A DNA stretch of 64,000 nt from Ornithinibacillus halotolerans. Its GTDB lineage: Bacteria; Bacillota; Bacilli; Bacillales; Amphibacillaceae. Positions 15,184 through 23,205 of the stretch are shown piece by piece (position 1 is the stretch's first letter; each line of letters begins with the position of its first letter). Location: positions 38,886-102,885 of the forward strand of contig NZ_BMEY01000012.1 of assembly GCF_014637405.1 (NCBI RefSeq), written 5' to 3'. Under the pieces are notes generated by a model, which saw nothing but the letters and a program-made list of their open reading frames with translations, ran no database searches and was not told the origin of the DNA. The position numbers were made by a program, and so were the translations under genes.

Positions 15184-16505
15184 GTGGAGCGAGGTTTAAA
15201 GAATTTCTTCTTAAAGTAACGTCTAAAGTAAAAGCAAAAGAAGCACATCCAATGATAGAAAAAGAACTGACGAATCATTATCACATGTTAAGCGAAACGT
15301 TTCAGGCAGATGGTCGATTGAAAGAGGATGCAGAGAAAAAGGCGATAAAAGAAATGGGCAACCCATTTACACTGGGAGAAAACTTAAATCGAATCCATAA
15401 ACCGAAGATGGATTGGCTACTTGTTGTGTTGTTCGTCATCCTTGCGGCGATCAGTTTTCTACCGATCATGAACGGAGTCCCAGGCTTTCCAAACGATACT
15501 ACCTATTTTATAAACCGACAAATAATTGGTTATACATTTGCTGTTCTAATCATAGGTGGATTACTATTTTTTGATTATCGAAAGTTACAGAATCTATGGA
15601 TAGTCTTTTATGTTTTTGCTTTATTATTACATATATATACAGGCTTATTTGGTGTAACCGTGTGGGGTTCAAAGAACTGGATTCATATTTTGGGGATTTC
15701 TATTGATACCTCTATTGTAACGTTGTTTTTATTTTTCCTTGCTTGGGCAGGAATATTTAGCAAAATAAATAAGTTCTCTAGTTGGAAAAAGCAAGTTGTA
15801 TTATTTTTTCTATTTTGGATACCAATTTTGTCTTATATAATGATTCCCAACTATGGTTTAATGACTATCTACTTTTTTACTATCATGTTGATGTTTCTCT
15901 TTTCTTCGGTTCATAAAAGATTAGCTATTCAGTTAGTAACCGTTAATCTAACTGCGTTTGTTATTTTCTTGACTGTATTTATCGCTTTACCAAGCAATGA
16001 ATATATTTTTCAAAGACTTTCTGTTTTTCTAAACCCAACCATTGACCAAGCTGGTAACGGATATTGGTATCTCTTGCTTCAAGAGATATTCGCGCAGTCG
16101 GGATGGTTTGGTCATGGATTGGATGCGATTCCTTCAGTACCATCGATGCATACAGATTTTCCATTTCTATTTCTCGTACATACACTTGGCTGGGCATTTG
16201 GGATAATCCTTTGTCTTATTCTGCTGACGTTTATAGTACGTATTTCACGGAATGCCTTTAAAACGAAGGATTTATATGGGAGATTATTAGTCATTGGTGG
16301 TACAACATTATTTGCTGTACCAACTTGTTGGAATATTTTAATGGGGTTTGGGTTATTACCGATTACCAAGATGTATCTTCCTATCATCAGTTATGGAAAC
16401 ACCATGTTAATTATTTACGCTGCAATTATTGGTTTAATACTAAGTGTATATCGTAGAAAAGATTTGGTAGAACCGACGATTAAAATGCAAAAGACAATTA
16501 AATAA
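15180..16505 (+). CDS. FtsW/RodA/SpoVE-family protein with DUF1700-like N-terminal prefix
   Basis: 441 residues. Residues 1-75 form a soluble helical prefix (IEKELTNHYHMLSETFQADG, DAEKKAIKEMGNP) like the HAAS/permease-prefix domains of sigma-linked membrane proteins. After it come about ten transmembrane helices of the SEDS family, including GSKNWIHILGISI, GLDAIPSVPSMHTDFPF and LPIISYGNTMLI. SEDS proteins polymerise glycan strands from lipid II. The overlapping ECF sigma and PadR genes suggest a stress-induced wall-synthesis variant. Confidence 0.85.
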   Translation: MSGARFKEFLLKVTSKVKAKEAHPMIEKELTNHYHMLSETFQADGRLKEDAEKKAIKEMGNPFTLGENLNRIHKPKMDWLLVVLFVILAAISFLPIMNGVPGFPNDTTYFINRQIIGYTFAVLIIGGLLFFDYRKLQNLWIVFYVFALLLHIYTGLFGVTVWGSKNWIHILGISIDTSIVTLFLFFLAWAGIFSKINKFSSWKKQVVLFFLFWIPILSYIMIPNYGLMTIYFFTIMLMFLFSSVHKRLAIQLVTVNLTAFVIFLTVFIALPSNEYIFQRLSVFLNPTIDQAGNGYWYLLLQEIFAQSGWFGHGLDAIPSVPSMHTDFPFLFLVHTLGWAFGIILCLILLTFIVRISRNAFKTKDLYGRLLVIGGTTLFAVPTCWNILMGFGLLPITKMYLPIISYGNTMLIIYAAIIGLILSVYRRKDLVEPTIKMQKTIK

Positions 16506-16574
16506 TTGACCAGCATATGAAAAATAAGATTAACGAATAATAAGAGGGAATAGTCAACAAAAGGAGGAGCCTAT

Positions 16575-16712
16575 ATGCAACAAAAGAAGTTCCAATTGCA
16601 ACGGGGTTATGCTGGAACAGATGCAAAGAAAGTAAGGAAGGAAATTCAAGAAGATTTAAAACGGGGACAAGGTGCCATGACTGCTCGAGAAGCAGGGGCA
16701 ATGCGAGATTGA
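16575..16712 (+). CDS. Small charged protein of unknown function (45 aa)
   Basis: ATG 16575 follows an excellent AAGGAGG. The 45 residues are hydrophilic and helix-prone (GYAGTDAKKVRKEIQEDLKR, then GQGAMTAREAGAMRD). A strong terminator follows directly. The GTDAKKVRKEI and TAREAG pieces resemble small spore-type proteins, but I cannot assign a family. Good RBS and terminator make it a real gene. Confidence 0.7.
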   Translation: MQQKKFQLQRGYAGTDAKKVRKEIQEDLKRGQGAMTAREAGAMRD

Positions 16713-16730
16713 AAAAAATGTTATAATGGC

Positions 16731-16774
16731 AAACAGGTTCATCGTCCGGTTTTTTTTGGGCGATGGACCTGTTT
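16731..16774 (+). terminator. Terminator after the 45-aa gene
   Basis: AAACAGGTTCATCGTCC / GGGCGATGGACCTGTTT, 17-bp stem with two mismatches, followed by TTTGTTTTT. Confidence 0.8.
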
Positions 16775-16888
16775 GTTTTTAAATGGAATGGATTATGTAT
16801 GGGTTAATGATTGGATTGTCGCTAAGGAGGTAATTGACTATACGAAAATTGTTACTCATTAATAATATAAATTAGGAGGTGGCTTATA

Positions 16889-17638
16889 ATGCCATTTGAA
16901 AATTATAGAGTAACAAGTCCGTATGGCTATCGAACAGACCCAATTACTAGAGACGGAAAATCTTTTCACGACGGGATAGATCTAGTTAAAAGACATAGAG
17001 CGCCAATTCAAGCGTTTATTGGTGGGGTAGTAATTTACGCTGGGAATGGTGCCCCTGGAACTGGAGTAGGTGGTTACGGGAATGTAGTAGTTATTCGAGA
17101 TAAAAACAATCGTGCCCATGTATATGCACATTTAGATAGTGTTGCTGTTAGAAAAGGACAGACTGTCGAACGAGGCCATATAATTGGTAGACAGGGAGCA
17201 ACTGGTAATCGTGTAACTGGATCACATTTACATTATGAGATTCGAAAGAAATCAAGTCCTTCTCTTGGATGGATTCAAGATCCTCAAGCTAGAACCTTAG
17301 ACCCAACAAAGTACTTGAGAAATTACTACTCAACTGTTAATACTAATAAATCTATTTCCCAAATGGCTGATGAAGTTATTGCTGGTAAACATGGAAATGG
17401 TCATGAAAATAGACGAAAATCACTAGGTATTAGTCAAGCAGAATATGAGAAAGTTCGAGCGTTGGTAAATAGTAGAACAGGAACCCCTAGCAATAAACCT
17501 AAAAAAACAATCAGTCAGATGGCAGAAGAAGTTATTAAAGGTATGCATGGAAATGGTCACGATAACCGTAGAAAGTCGCTTGGGATTAGCCAATCTGAAT
17601 ACGAAAAAGTAAAAGCTGAAGTAAACAGACGTATATAA
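16889..17638 (+). CDS. M23-family peptidoglycan endopeptidase with two Cpl-7 repeats
   Basis: 249 residues. Residues 8-145 are a LytM/M23 zinc peptidase: first ligands in FHDGIDLV (H-x3-D) and the HLHYEI motif (HxH). Two 38-residue CW_7 (Cpl-7) wall-binding repeats follow, starting ISQMADEVIAGKHGNGHENR and ISQMAEEVIKGMHGNGHDNR. No signal peptide is present, which is unlike housekeeping M23 hydrolases and like phage endolysins that need a holin. RBS AGGAGGTGG. No holin or phage genes nearby. It would cleave peptide cross-links. Confidence 0.9.
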   Translation: MPFENYRVTSPYGYRTDPITRDGKSFHDGIDLVKRHRAPIQAFIGGVVIYAGNGAPGTGVGGYGNVVVIRDKNNRAHVYAHLDSVAVRKGQTVERGHIIGRQGATGNRVTGSHLHYEIRKKSSPSLGWIQDPQARTLDPTKYLRNYYSTVNTNKSISQMADEVIAGKHGNGHENRRKSLGISQAEYEKVRALVNSRTGTPSNKPKKTISQMAEEVIKGMHGNGHDNRRKSLGISQSEYEKVKAEVNRRI

Positions 17639-17666
17639 TAATAGTTAACTGTCGAACAAAAAGAAA

Positions 17667-17695
17667 CAACCCATCCCGTATGGGTTTGTTTTTTT
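17667..17695 (+). terminator. Terminator after the M23 gene
   Basis: ACAACCCAT-CCCGT-ATGGGTTTGT stem-loop followed by T7. Confidence 0.8.
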
Positions 17696-17934
17696 GATAC
17701 TTATTCCTCGTGTTGGAGAATCTAGACCGCTTAAGATTTAATCAATATAACGGTTATTAATTGGATAATAAAGTAAAATTAATAAAGACTCATTTATTTT
17801 TTGCTATTATCATCTATGTGCAATAATGGGGGAATAGAGGGTGGACTAACTCAACCTTTGAAGGGGAAGAGCTGAGGAATCCTTTAAAGTAATCAATTTC
17901 ATGTAAAGAAAATTGTAAGTAGGAGTGATACATA

Positions 17935-18564
17935 TTGAGTAAGTTTGAATGGAGAAAAGAACTGAAGGAGTTTTATTTGCCGAAAAAACAACCTTCCAAA
18001 ATTGAGGTTCCAGAAATGAAGTTTTTCACAATAGAAGGAAAAGGAAATCCGAACAATAGTGAACAATTTAATAAGAATATCAAAGCTCTTTATTCTTTGT
18101 CGTATGCTATTAGAATGATGCCCAAAAAAGGAATCGTACCTGACGGTTATTTTGAGTATACCGTTTTCCCATTAGAAGGACACTGGGATTTAGATGAGGA
18201 AGGTAGGAAATTAGATTACTTAAGTAAGAATCATTTTGTGTATAAGCTCATGATCAGACAGCCTGATTTTGTAACGGAAGAATTATTTGACTATGCAATA
18301 AAAAGTGTTGAAGAAAAGAAGAAAAATATAAATGTACATGGAGTAAAATTTGAGACAATTACTGAAGGATTATGTGTACAAGCAATGCACATCGGAAGTT
18401 ATGATGAAGAACCAAAGACTTTTCAACTGATGGAAGAATATTGTGTTGAAAACAATCTAAGACGTGCAGAGAAAACACATCGAGAAATATATATTTCTGA
18501 TGTCAGAAAAACAGCTCCGGAGAAACTAAAAACTGTTTTGAGATTTAGAGTGGAAGAAATGTAA
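17935..18564 (+). CDS. GyrI-like small-molecule-binding domain protein
   Basis: 209 residues starting at TTG 17935 behind AGGAGTG. It matches GyrI-like/SHOUT-type proteins: PEMKFFTIEGKGNPNNSEQF, VPDGYFEYTVFPLEGHWDLD, EGLCVQAMHIGSYDEEPKTF and THREIYISDVRKTAPEKLK. The fold usually binds hydrophobic drugs or degrades cyclopropanoid compounds. No DNA-binding domain is fused. About 240 bp of non-coding leader precede it with no feature I can name. Confidence 0.82.
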   Translation: MSKFEWRKELKEFYLPKKQPSKIEVPEMKFFTIEGKGNPNNSEQFNKNIKALYSLSYAIRMMPKKGIVPDGYFEYTVFPLEGHWDLDEEGRKLDYLSKNHFVYKLMIRQPDFVTEELFDYAIKSVEEKKKNINVHGVKFETITEGLCVQAMHIGSYDEEPKTFQLMEEYCVENNLRRAEKTHREIYISDVRKTAPEKLKTVLRFRVEEM

Positions 18565-18589
18565 TTTATGACAATAATCTGCTTGGAAG

Positions 18590-18639
18590 GTGCAAGTGCG
18601 GTTGGGAAATCTTGCAGTGCAAGAACTCCCCGTTGCTCA
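18590..18639. repeat. Degenerate palindromic element, copy 4 (carries a stop codon)
   Basis: GTGCGGTTGGG ... GTGCAAGAACTCCCCGTTGCTCA aligns with the right half of copy 2 (GCGCAAGAACTGTCCCCGTGCTTC). TCA 18637-18639 in its terminal motif is the stop codon of the minus-strand MFS gene. Confidence 0.5.
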
Positions 18640-19854
18640 CTTTTCGCGATAGTAAGATTTTTTATTTGAATTCAATACGGTTATAGTGAAAATTATAGCT
18701 GCCAGTAGCATAACAATTGCTAGAGTAACAATTGTCACCCGTAACGAAATCACATCCGCTGTAAAGCCAATCGCTAGGATAAATAGGACTTGAATTGCAC
18801 TTTGAATTAACTGAAAAATACTCGTTACTCTTCCCATTACTTCCACAGGCACGTTATTTTGATAGAAAGTCATCATGCCCGCATTTAGGTATACATTAAA
18901 GAATCCCAAAATAACAAATCCAACAACAATTGATGCAAAGGACCACGAAAAGGCATAGATGACATATCCTAGAGAGGTCATTATTATCCCTATCGTAATC
19001 ATGAAACGAATGGAGATGGAATTGCTAAATAGGGAAAGTAGTAAAGCACCAGTTACAGAACCAATCCCAGTAATACTAACTAATAAACTATAATCTATTT
19101 CGGATAGACCAATTACTTGTTGTGTAAATACAACTTCTTGTGCGTCCATCGCAAACGTGAAAATCATGACGATAATAAATGCAAAGTAGATAAACGAAAT
19201 GTATTTATTTTGTTTCATAAATTTTTGAACGACTGTAAAATCCTGAATTACTTGCGAGATTGTTAACGATGGGATTGTTTCTTTATTAATTTTTTCTCTG
19301 TCTGGTAGAAATAGTAAAAGGCATGCAGCGATTAAAAAGAATACGGCATTGATCCACAGTGTAACATTGATGGAAGTTAATAAAATTAGTGACCCACCAA
19401 TTGCTGGTCCGATAATAAATGCCCCTGAACTGGCAAAGGAGCGAATGGAATTGAATCGTTTCCGTTTTTCTTTCGGTACAAGCATTGTTATGTAAGTTGT
19501 TGAAGCGGGATTAAAGAAAGCTTTAGCTACACTTAAAATAACTAAGATACCATATATTACTAGCATGTTTGGTGCAAATGGAATAAGAAAGATAAATACT
19601 GCTCGAATAATATACGTAGTAATCATGACTTTTCGTTTACTCCGATAATCAATGAAACTACCAGTCCAGAACTTCGTAATAATATTCGTTAACGGACTAA
19701 CAATCCATAGACCAGCAACTGCTGCCGCGGATCCAGTTAGTTGAAAAACAATAATATTAATTGCCACTAGATAGATAAAATCTCCAATACTAGCAATTCC
19801 AATGGAAGATAATAAGAATGTTAGGTCACGCCAACCTTGTAATCTTTTTAGCAT
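18637..19854 (-). CDS. MFS transporter, drug-efflux type
   Basis: 405 residues with about 12 transmembrane helices and loop-2 motif FWTGSFIDYRSKRKVMI, followed by the second-half loop with NSISIRFMITIG. It resembles the MFS_3 macrolide/enterobactin exporter group (LTFLLSSIGIASIGDFIYLV start, AFFNPASTTYITMLVPKEKR). RBS AAAGGAG. A GGGGGACAGTCCCCC palindrome lies 15 bp upstream of its start. Substrate not predictable. Confidence 0.85.
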   Translation of the reverse strand: MLKRLQGWRDLTFLLSSIGIASIGDFIYLVAINIIVFQLTGSAAAVAGLWIVSPLTNIITKFWTGSFIDYRSKRKVMITTYIIRAVFIFLIPFAPNMLVIYGILVILSVAKAFFNPASTTYITMLVPKEKRKRFNSIRSFASSGAFIIGPAIGGSLILLTSINVTLWINAVFFLIAACLLLFLPDREKINKETIPSLTISQVIQDFTVVQKFMKQNKYISFIYFAFIIVMIFTFAMDAQEVVFTQQVIGLSEIDYSLLVSITGIGSVTGALLLSLFSNSISIRFMITIGIIMTSLGYVIYAFSWSFASIVVGFVILGFFNVYLNAGMMTFYQNNVPVEVMGRVTSIFQLIQSAIQVLFILAIGFTADVISLRVTIVTLAIVMLLAAIIFTITVLNSNKKSYYREK

Positions 19855-19869
19855 GTCTATCTCCTTTTA

Positions 19870-19884
19870 GGGGGACAGTCCCCC
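19870..19884. repeat. 15-bp palindrome GGGGGACAGTCCCCC, copy 1
   Basis: A GC-rich perfect palindrome apart from its central base, just upstream of the MFS RBS; the identical 15-mer occurs at 59198-59212. A shared ACTGTCCCC core is seen in palindromic element copy 2. Confidence 0.7.
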
Positions 19885-19981
19885 CATCTAATAAGATAAT
19901 CATATCGTAATTTACTTTGTTGGGAAAGGATATGCCTTATGAAATTGGATATAAATTACTATGTATTTATAGATTGAAAAC

Positions 19982-20010
19982 TTGACAAAATAATTTATTT
20001 ATGCTACAAT
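19982..20010 (+). promoter_or_regulatory. Strong sigma-A promoter of the methyltransferase gene
   Basis: TTGACA (19982-19987), 17-bp spacer, TACAAT (20005-20010). Perfect -35 and near-perfect -10, predicted start near 20017. Confidence 0.8.
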
Positions 20011-20039
20011 TTACAGTTATAATTTTATTGGTTATAATA

Positions 20040-20072
20040 GGATTCTCCTGGCCAGGGGAATCTTATTTTTGT
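20040..20072 (+). terminator. Leader attenuator-like hairpin before the methyltransferase gene
   Basis: GGATTCTCCTGG / CCAGGGGAATCT stem with TTATTTTT right after it, about 25-50 nt into the leader of the promoter at 19982 and only 26 bp before the start codon. It has the form of an intrinsic terminator placed to control read-through. Confidence 0.55.
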
Positions 20073-20089
20073 ATAGGGAGGAATAGGCT

Positions 20090-21007
20090 ATGAAACAAAA
20101 TGAGTCCAGTATGACTTCCTTAGTATCGGCATTCGGTCGAGCGTATCATAGTAGGTATGACTCACCAAAAATATTTGATGATTTTATTGCAGATAGGTTA
20201 ATGACAGAAAAAGAGTTTAGGGCTGTCAGCATGAACATGACAAAAGGAATCCATTTTTTTAATCCAGAAATCGCACAAAGGTATCAAGATAACCCAGATG
20301 AAATACTAAAATGGATAACACAAGTTCAACTTTCCCCAACACCTTTAGCTCGTTCAGCTTATTGCGAAAGTGTGTTACAAAACGAATTAACTTTAGGGGT
20401 AAAACAGTATGCAATTCTTGGGGCTGGGTTAGACACATTTGCTTTTCGGTATCCGGAGTTAGAACATAAACTAGAAATATATGAAGTGGATCATCCACAG
20501 ACACAAACATTTAAAAAGAAAAAAATAGCGGAAGCGAATCTTTCTATCCCAACTAATCTTCATTTCGTACCAATGGACTTCACCAAAAGGTTTTCAAATC
20601 AAGATTTAGTAGATAATGGATTTTCATATCAGAAGACGTTCTTTAGTTTACTAGGTGTCTCTTATTATTTAATGAAAGAGGAAAATGAAGCATTAATTAA
20701 ACAATTATTTGTAAATGTTCCAGTGGGGAGCTCGATTGTTTTTGATTATGCAGACGAAACACTCTTTAGTGAGAAAGGAAAGTATAATCGAGTCGCCAAT
20801 ATGGTGAACTTGGCTGCTGCGAGTGGTGAGCCGATGAAGGCATGCTTCACTTATGAAGAAATAGAGAGAATGCTAGAAGAGGCAGGCTTACTTATTTATG
20901 AACATTTAACACCTACTAGAATCAATGAGCTATTCTTTGCTAATAGAACCGATTATTTAACAGCGTTTGAGACTATTAATTATATACATGCTGTGAAGAA
21001 GGATTGA
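20090..21007 (+). CDS. Class I SAM-dependent methyltransferase, LCM/PPM1-Tcmp family
   Basis: 305 residues. N-terminal AFGRAYHSRYDSPKIFDDFI and SPTPLARSAYCESVL, SAM-binding motif I YAILGAGLDTFAFRYP, motif II EVDHPQTQTFKKKKI and VFDYADE are hallmarks of the leucine-carboxyl-methyltransferase/TcmP-like family. Many bacterial members act on polyketide-like or unknown acids. RBS GGGAGG. Preceded by a strong sigma-A promoter and a terminator-like leader hairpin, suggesting conditional expression. Substrate unknown. Confidence 0.85.
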   Translation: MKQNESSMTSLVSAFGRAYHSRYDSPKIFDDFIADRLMTEKEFRAVSMNMTKGIHFFNPEIAQRYQDNPDEILKWITQVQLSPTPLARSAYCESVLQNELTLGVKQYAILGAGLDTFAFRYPELEHKLEIYEVDHPQTQTFKKKKIAEANLSIPTNLHFVPMDFTKRFSNQDLVDNGFSYQKTFFSLLGVSYYLMKEENEALIKQLFVNVPVGSSIVFDYADETLFSEKGKYNRVANMVNLAAASGEPMKACFTYEEIERMLEEAGLLIYEHLTPTRINELFFANRTDYLTAFETINYIHAVKKD

Positions 21008-21075
21008 GGGAGAGAAAGGAGAGGCAGGTACTGAACTAAATATCTAAATTTTGGGCCGAACAATTAAATTTATTA

Positions 21076-21191
21076 GCTCCGGAAATATACGTAGACTCCT
21101 GCGGGAAGCAAGGCATCGGTGAGACCCCACAGTGCGTTAGCACGAGGAGGCTCACCAGCCGCCCGCGGAAAGCGAAGTATATTTCCGGAGC
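21076..21191. repeat. 116-bp Bacillaceae palindromic element
   Basis: Ends are 15-bp perfect inverted repeats (GCTCCGGAAATATAC / GTATATTTCCGGAGC). The interior has GACTCCTGCGGGAAGC, GAGACCCC and GAGGAGGCTCACC, a signature I know as a widely dispersed non-coding repeat in Bacillaceae chromosomes. It is markedly more GC-rich than its surroundings. It has no coding capacity; its origin and role are unsettled. Confidence 0.8.
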
Positions 21192-21259
21192 GGGTTAGTT
21201 GCACCCAAACTATATAGTCCGAACTTTACCATGCAGAAAAGCTTTTTGTCTCAGTCCCG

Positions 21260-21610
21260 CTAAATCATTAGAAAAAATATAAAACTCAAGACACCTAACG
21301 TAATTAATAATGCTCCTGTAATGTCATTAATATGGATTTTATTAAGTAAATTCTTCCGATTTAAAAGGGCGATGATAATATAGATAAAGACGATAATTAT
21401 AGTTGGTTCAATTACTTCTTTTAAAAAGTATTCATACTCTACATATATAGAATTAATTTTTAGGAAAATACCAAGTGAAAAGAGAAATAGGAAAAATTTT
21501 AAAGGGAAATTCTTCTTATAGTTGCCTATCGAAATTCCTTTTTTATTTAAGATTGATTTAATAATAACAACTATAATAATCACTGAAAGTATTTGTAAAA
21601 GATTCATCAT
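21260..21610 (-). CDS. Small membrane protein of unknown function
   Basis: 116 residues with about four hydrophobic helices (residues about 2-18, 36-52, 70-86, 95-114). RBS AGGGGT precedes two consecutive ATG codons; either 21610 or 21607 can be the start. No family recognised. It is the distal member of a minus-strand series of small hydrophobic proteins between 21.2 and 23.2 kb. Confidence 0.65.
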   Translation of the reverse strand: MMNLLQILSVIIIVVIIKSILNKKGISIGNYKKNFPLKFFLFLFSLGIFLKINSIYVEYEYFLKEVIEPTIIIVFIYIIIALLNRKNLLNKIHINDITGALLITLGVLSFIFFLMI

Positions 21611-21665
21611 AGTTACCCCTTTTAGAACCGAATAAGAGAGGCTATTTTTAATTATGTATCCTCAT

Positions 21666-22037
21666 CTATAAAAGATCCACGTCTTTAGCCAATACCCAAC
21701 CAGACATTCCGTAAGAAGCTGAGAGTATGTAATAATTATACTCTTCCTCTATTAATCTAACTTTTAATTCGTTCAGTTCATTATAATCTATCGGCCAAGA
21801 GTAATCTTTGTTCTCCTCTAATAATTCCTTATTTTCATGAAGAAAAAGTTCGATGTTACTTTTCTCTATGTCTAATATGATACTTCCAGGTAAATGGTTT
21901 TCAAACAAATGAGCTAACACGTGTGAAAAAACAATATGTAGGCTCCCACCTGATTGTGATTGGGTTTGAAGATTTATCGTTTTTTTTTCGAGATGGACAG
22001 AATATGAAATGATTTGGTGATCATGAACATGTATCAT
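21666..22037 (-). CDS. Conserved hypothetical cytosolic protein
   Basis: 123 residues, no membrane helix. Features: HVHDHQIISYSVHLEKKTIN at the start, an acidic middle (FLHENKELLEENKDYSWP) and ILSASYGMSGWVLAKDVDLL at the end. The ATG at 22037 is preferred, but ATG 22049 is in frame; the GAGG site overlaps the stop of the upstream gene 22052-22234, implying coupling. Function unknown. Confidence 0.6.
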   Translation of the reverse strand: MIHVHDHQIISYSVHLEKKTINLQTQSQSGGSLHIVFSHVLAHLFENHLPGSIILDIEKSNIELFLHENKELLEENKDYSWPIDYNELNELKVRLIEEEYNYYILSASYGMSGWVLAKDVDLL

Positions 22038-22051
22038 ACAACTAATCATCC

Positions 22052-22234
22052 TCAGTTTACATCTTTTTTTGCAGCTTTCTTTAAACGTGCAGATATCATG
22101 GAACCTATTAGACCTGCAATGCTTAATGTAGCTATTAATCCCCAGTTAATTCCTTCGTTTTTAAAGAGGCTTAAAATAATTGCAGCGGCAGCTACACCGA
22201 GCGTCCAAAAAAGCCAAAATTTAATAGTATACAA
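22052..22234 (-). CDS. Small two-helix membrane protein (60 aa)
   Basis: Starts at TTG with AGGAGTG upstream. Two transmembrane helices (IKFWLFWTLGVAAAAIILSL; WGLIATLSIAGLIGSMI) and a basic C-terminus RLKKAAKKDVN. Translationally adjacent to the gene at 21666. Unknown function. Confidence 0.7.
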   Translation of the reverse strand: MYTIKFWLFWTLGVAAAAIILSLFKNEGINWGLIATLSIAGLIGSMISARLKKAAKKDVN

Positions 22235-22334
22235 TTAATCACTCCTAAATGCGTTAGCTAAATATTCTACAATAATACTACCATACTATTTGTTGAAAAC
22301 TATAGTGGGAGGGAGGAGGGATTTCACATACCAC

Positions 22335-22649
22335 TTAATCATCTAAACTAGCAACCATAATGGTACTTACAAGCCAAATAGCTATGGCTGGAACGTAAAA
22401 TACGAAGGTTAAAAACCAGTCTCCCATACTATAGACTTCATTATTAAAGTAGATAAAATTGTATAATACAAAAAGTAATAATGTTATCAATCCCTTTAAT
22501 ATCGAACCATTGTAAAGAATAAACCCAATACCTGGAACAAATAAATTCGCAGTCGTACTCACACGTCGCTTAAACGCTTTTTGTTCTAGTTGTAATTGAA
22601 TGAGTTCACTACTCATTTCTCTTTTTAATGCTTTTACACTTTCCTCCAT
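22335..22649 (-). CDS. Membrane protein with TM2-like hairpin
   Basis: 104 residues. A charged coiled N-terminus (about 1-30) is followed by LFVPGIGFILYNGSILKGLI, which resembles the first helix and turn of TM2-type domains, then two more helices. RBS AAAGGAGGGC. Function unknown. Confidence 0.7.
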   Translation of the reverse strand: MEESVKALKREMSSELIQLQLEQKAFKRRVSTTANLFVPGIGFILYNGSILKGLITLLLFVLYNFIYFNNEVYSMGDWFLTFVFYVPAIAIWLVSTIMVASLDD

Positions 22650-22673
22650 ATAAAGCCCTCCTTTTTGATTCTT

Positions 22674-23180
22674 TTATTTCCACATCTTTCCTAATTTATG
22701 ACTGATAAGAAATACCGGGATAAAAATGATAATGACAATAATAGCACCAATTATATTGCTCATAGAAAATAAATCTGTATTGTAAAATTGATAGAAAAAT
22801 AGACTGTAGAAGGGAATAACTAGAACAATAGATGTCACAACTCCTGGAGTGTAGCATCGTAAGAATAGGGACTGTAGTGGATGGCTAAAGATATTTACGG
22901 CAAACACTAGAGCTATTCCTAAAAACAAATAATATTGTTCTGTTAACACTGCTACTAATAAAAAGGCAGACGCTAAAACAGAGAGTGCTAACACTACGAC
23001 AGCAAACTGTGCAGATGTAATATCTTTATTCTTTTCAATTTCTGATTGAGCGAAGGATGGTATTTTACTTCTTATCTGTGGATACGTCTTTTTCATCCAT
23101 CTTTCCACCGTAATAATTTCTTCTAAATTATGAAGCATAAAGATCATAATAAATGCCAAAACCCATATTTGGATGTCCAT
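22674..23180 (-). CDS. HXXEE domain membrane protein
   Basis: 168 residues, five or six helices. The first helix carries HNLEE (residues 17-21), the signature of the HXXEE family, and a second His lies in FSHPLQSLFLRCYTPG, also typical. ATG 23180 chosen because GGAGGTGA lies 5-6 bp upstream (GTG 23189 overlaps the RBS). Role of the family is unknown; conserved His/Glu in the membrane suggest metal binding or an intramembrane enzyme. Confidence 0.82.
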   Translation of the reverse strand: MDIQIWVLAFIMIFMLHNLEEIITVERWMKKTYPQIRSKIPSFAQSEIEKNKDITSAQFAVVVLALSVLASAFLLVAVLTEQYYLFLGIALVFAVNIFSHPLQSLFLRCYTPGVVTSIVLVIPFYSLFFYQFYNTDLFSMSNIIGAIIVIIIFIPVFLISHKLGKMWK

Positions 23181-23205
23181 TAATATCACCTCCAGTACAA
23201 CAATG

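Noticed and set aside
16793..16877. Possible 13-codon leader peptide after AAGGAGG at about 16826
   Set aside because: Spacing from the RBS-like sequence to TTG is only about 3 nt, and there is no attenuator structure behind it.
17700..17930. Regulatory RNA in the leader of the GyrI-like gene
   Set aside because: Only a loose CTTTGAAGG/CCTTTAAAG complementarity is visible; no known riboswitch or T-box consensus and no terminator.
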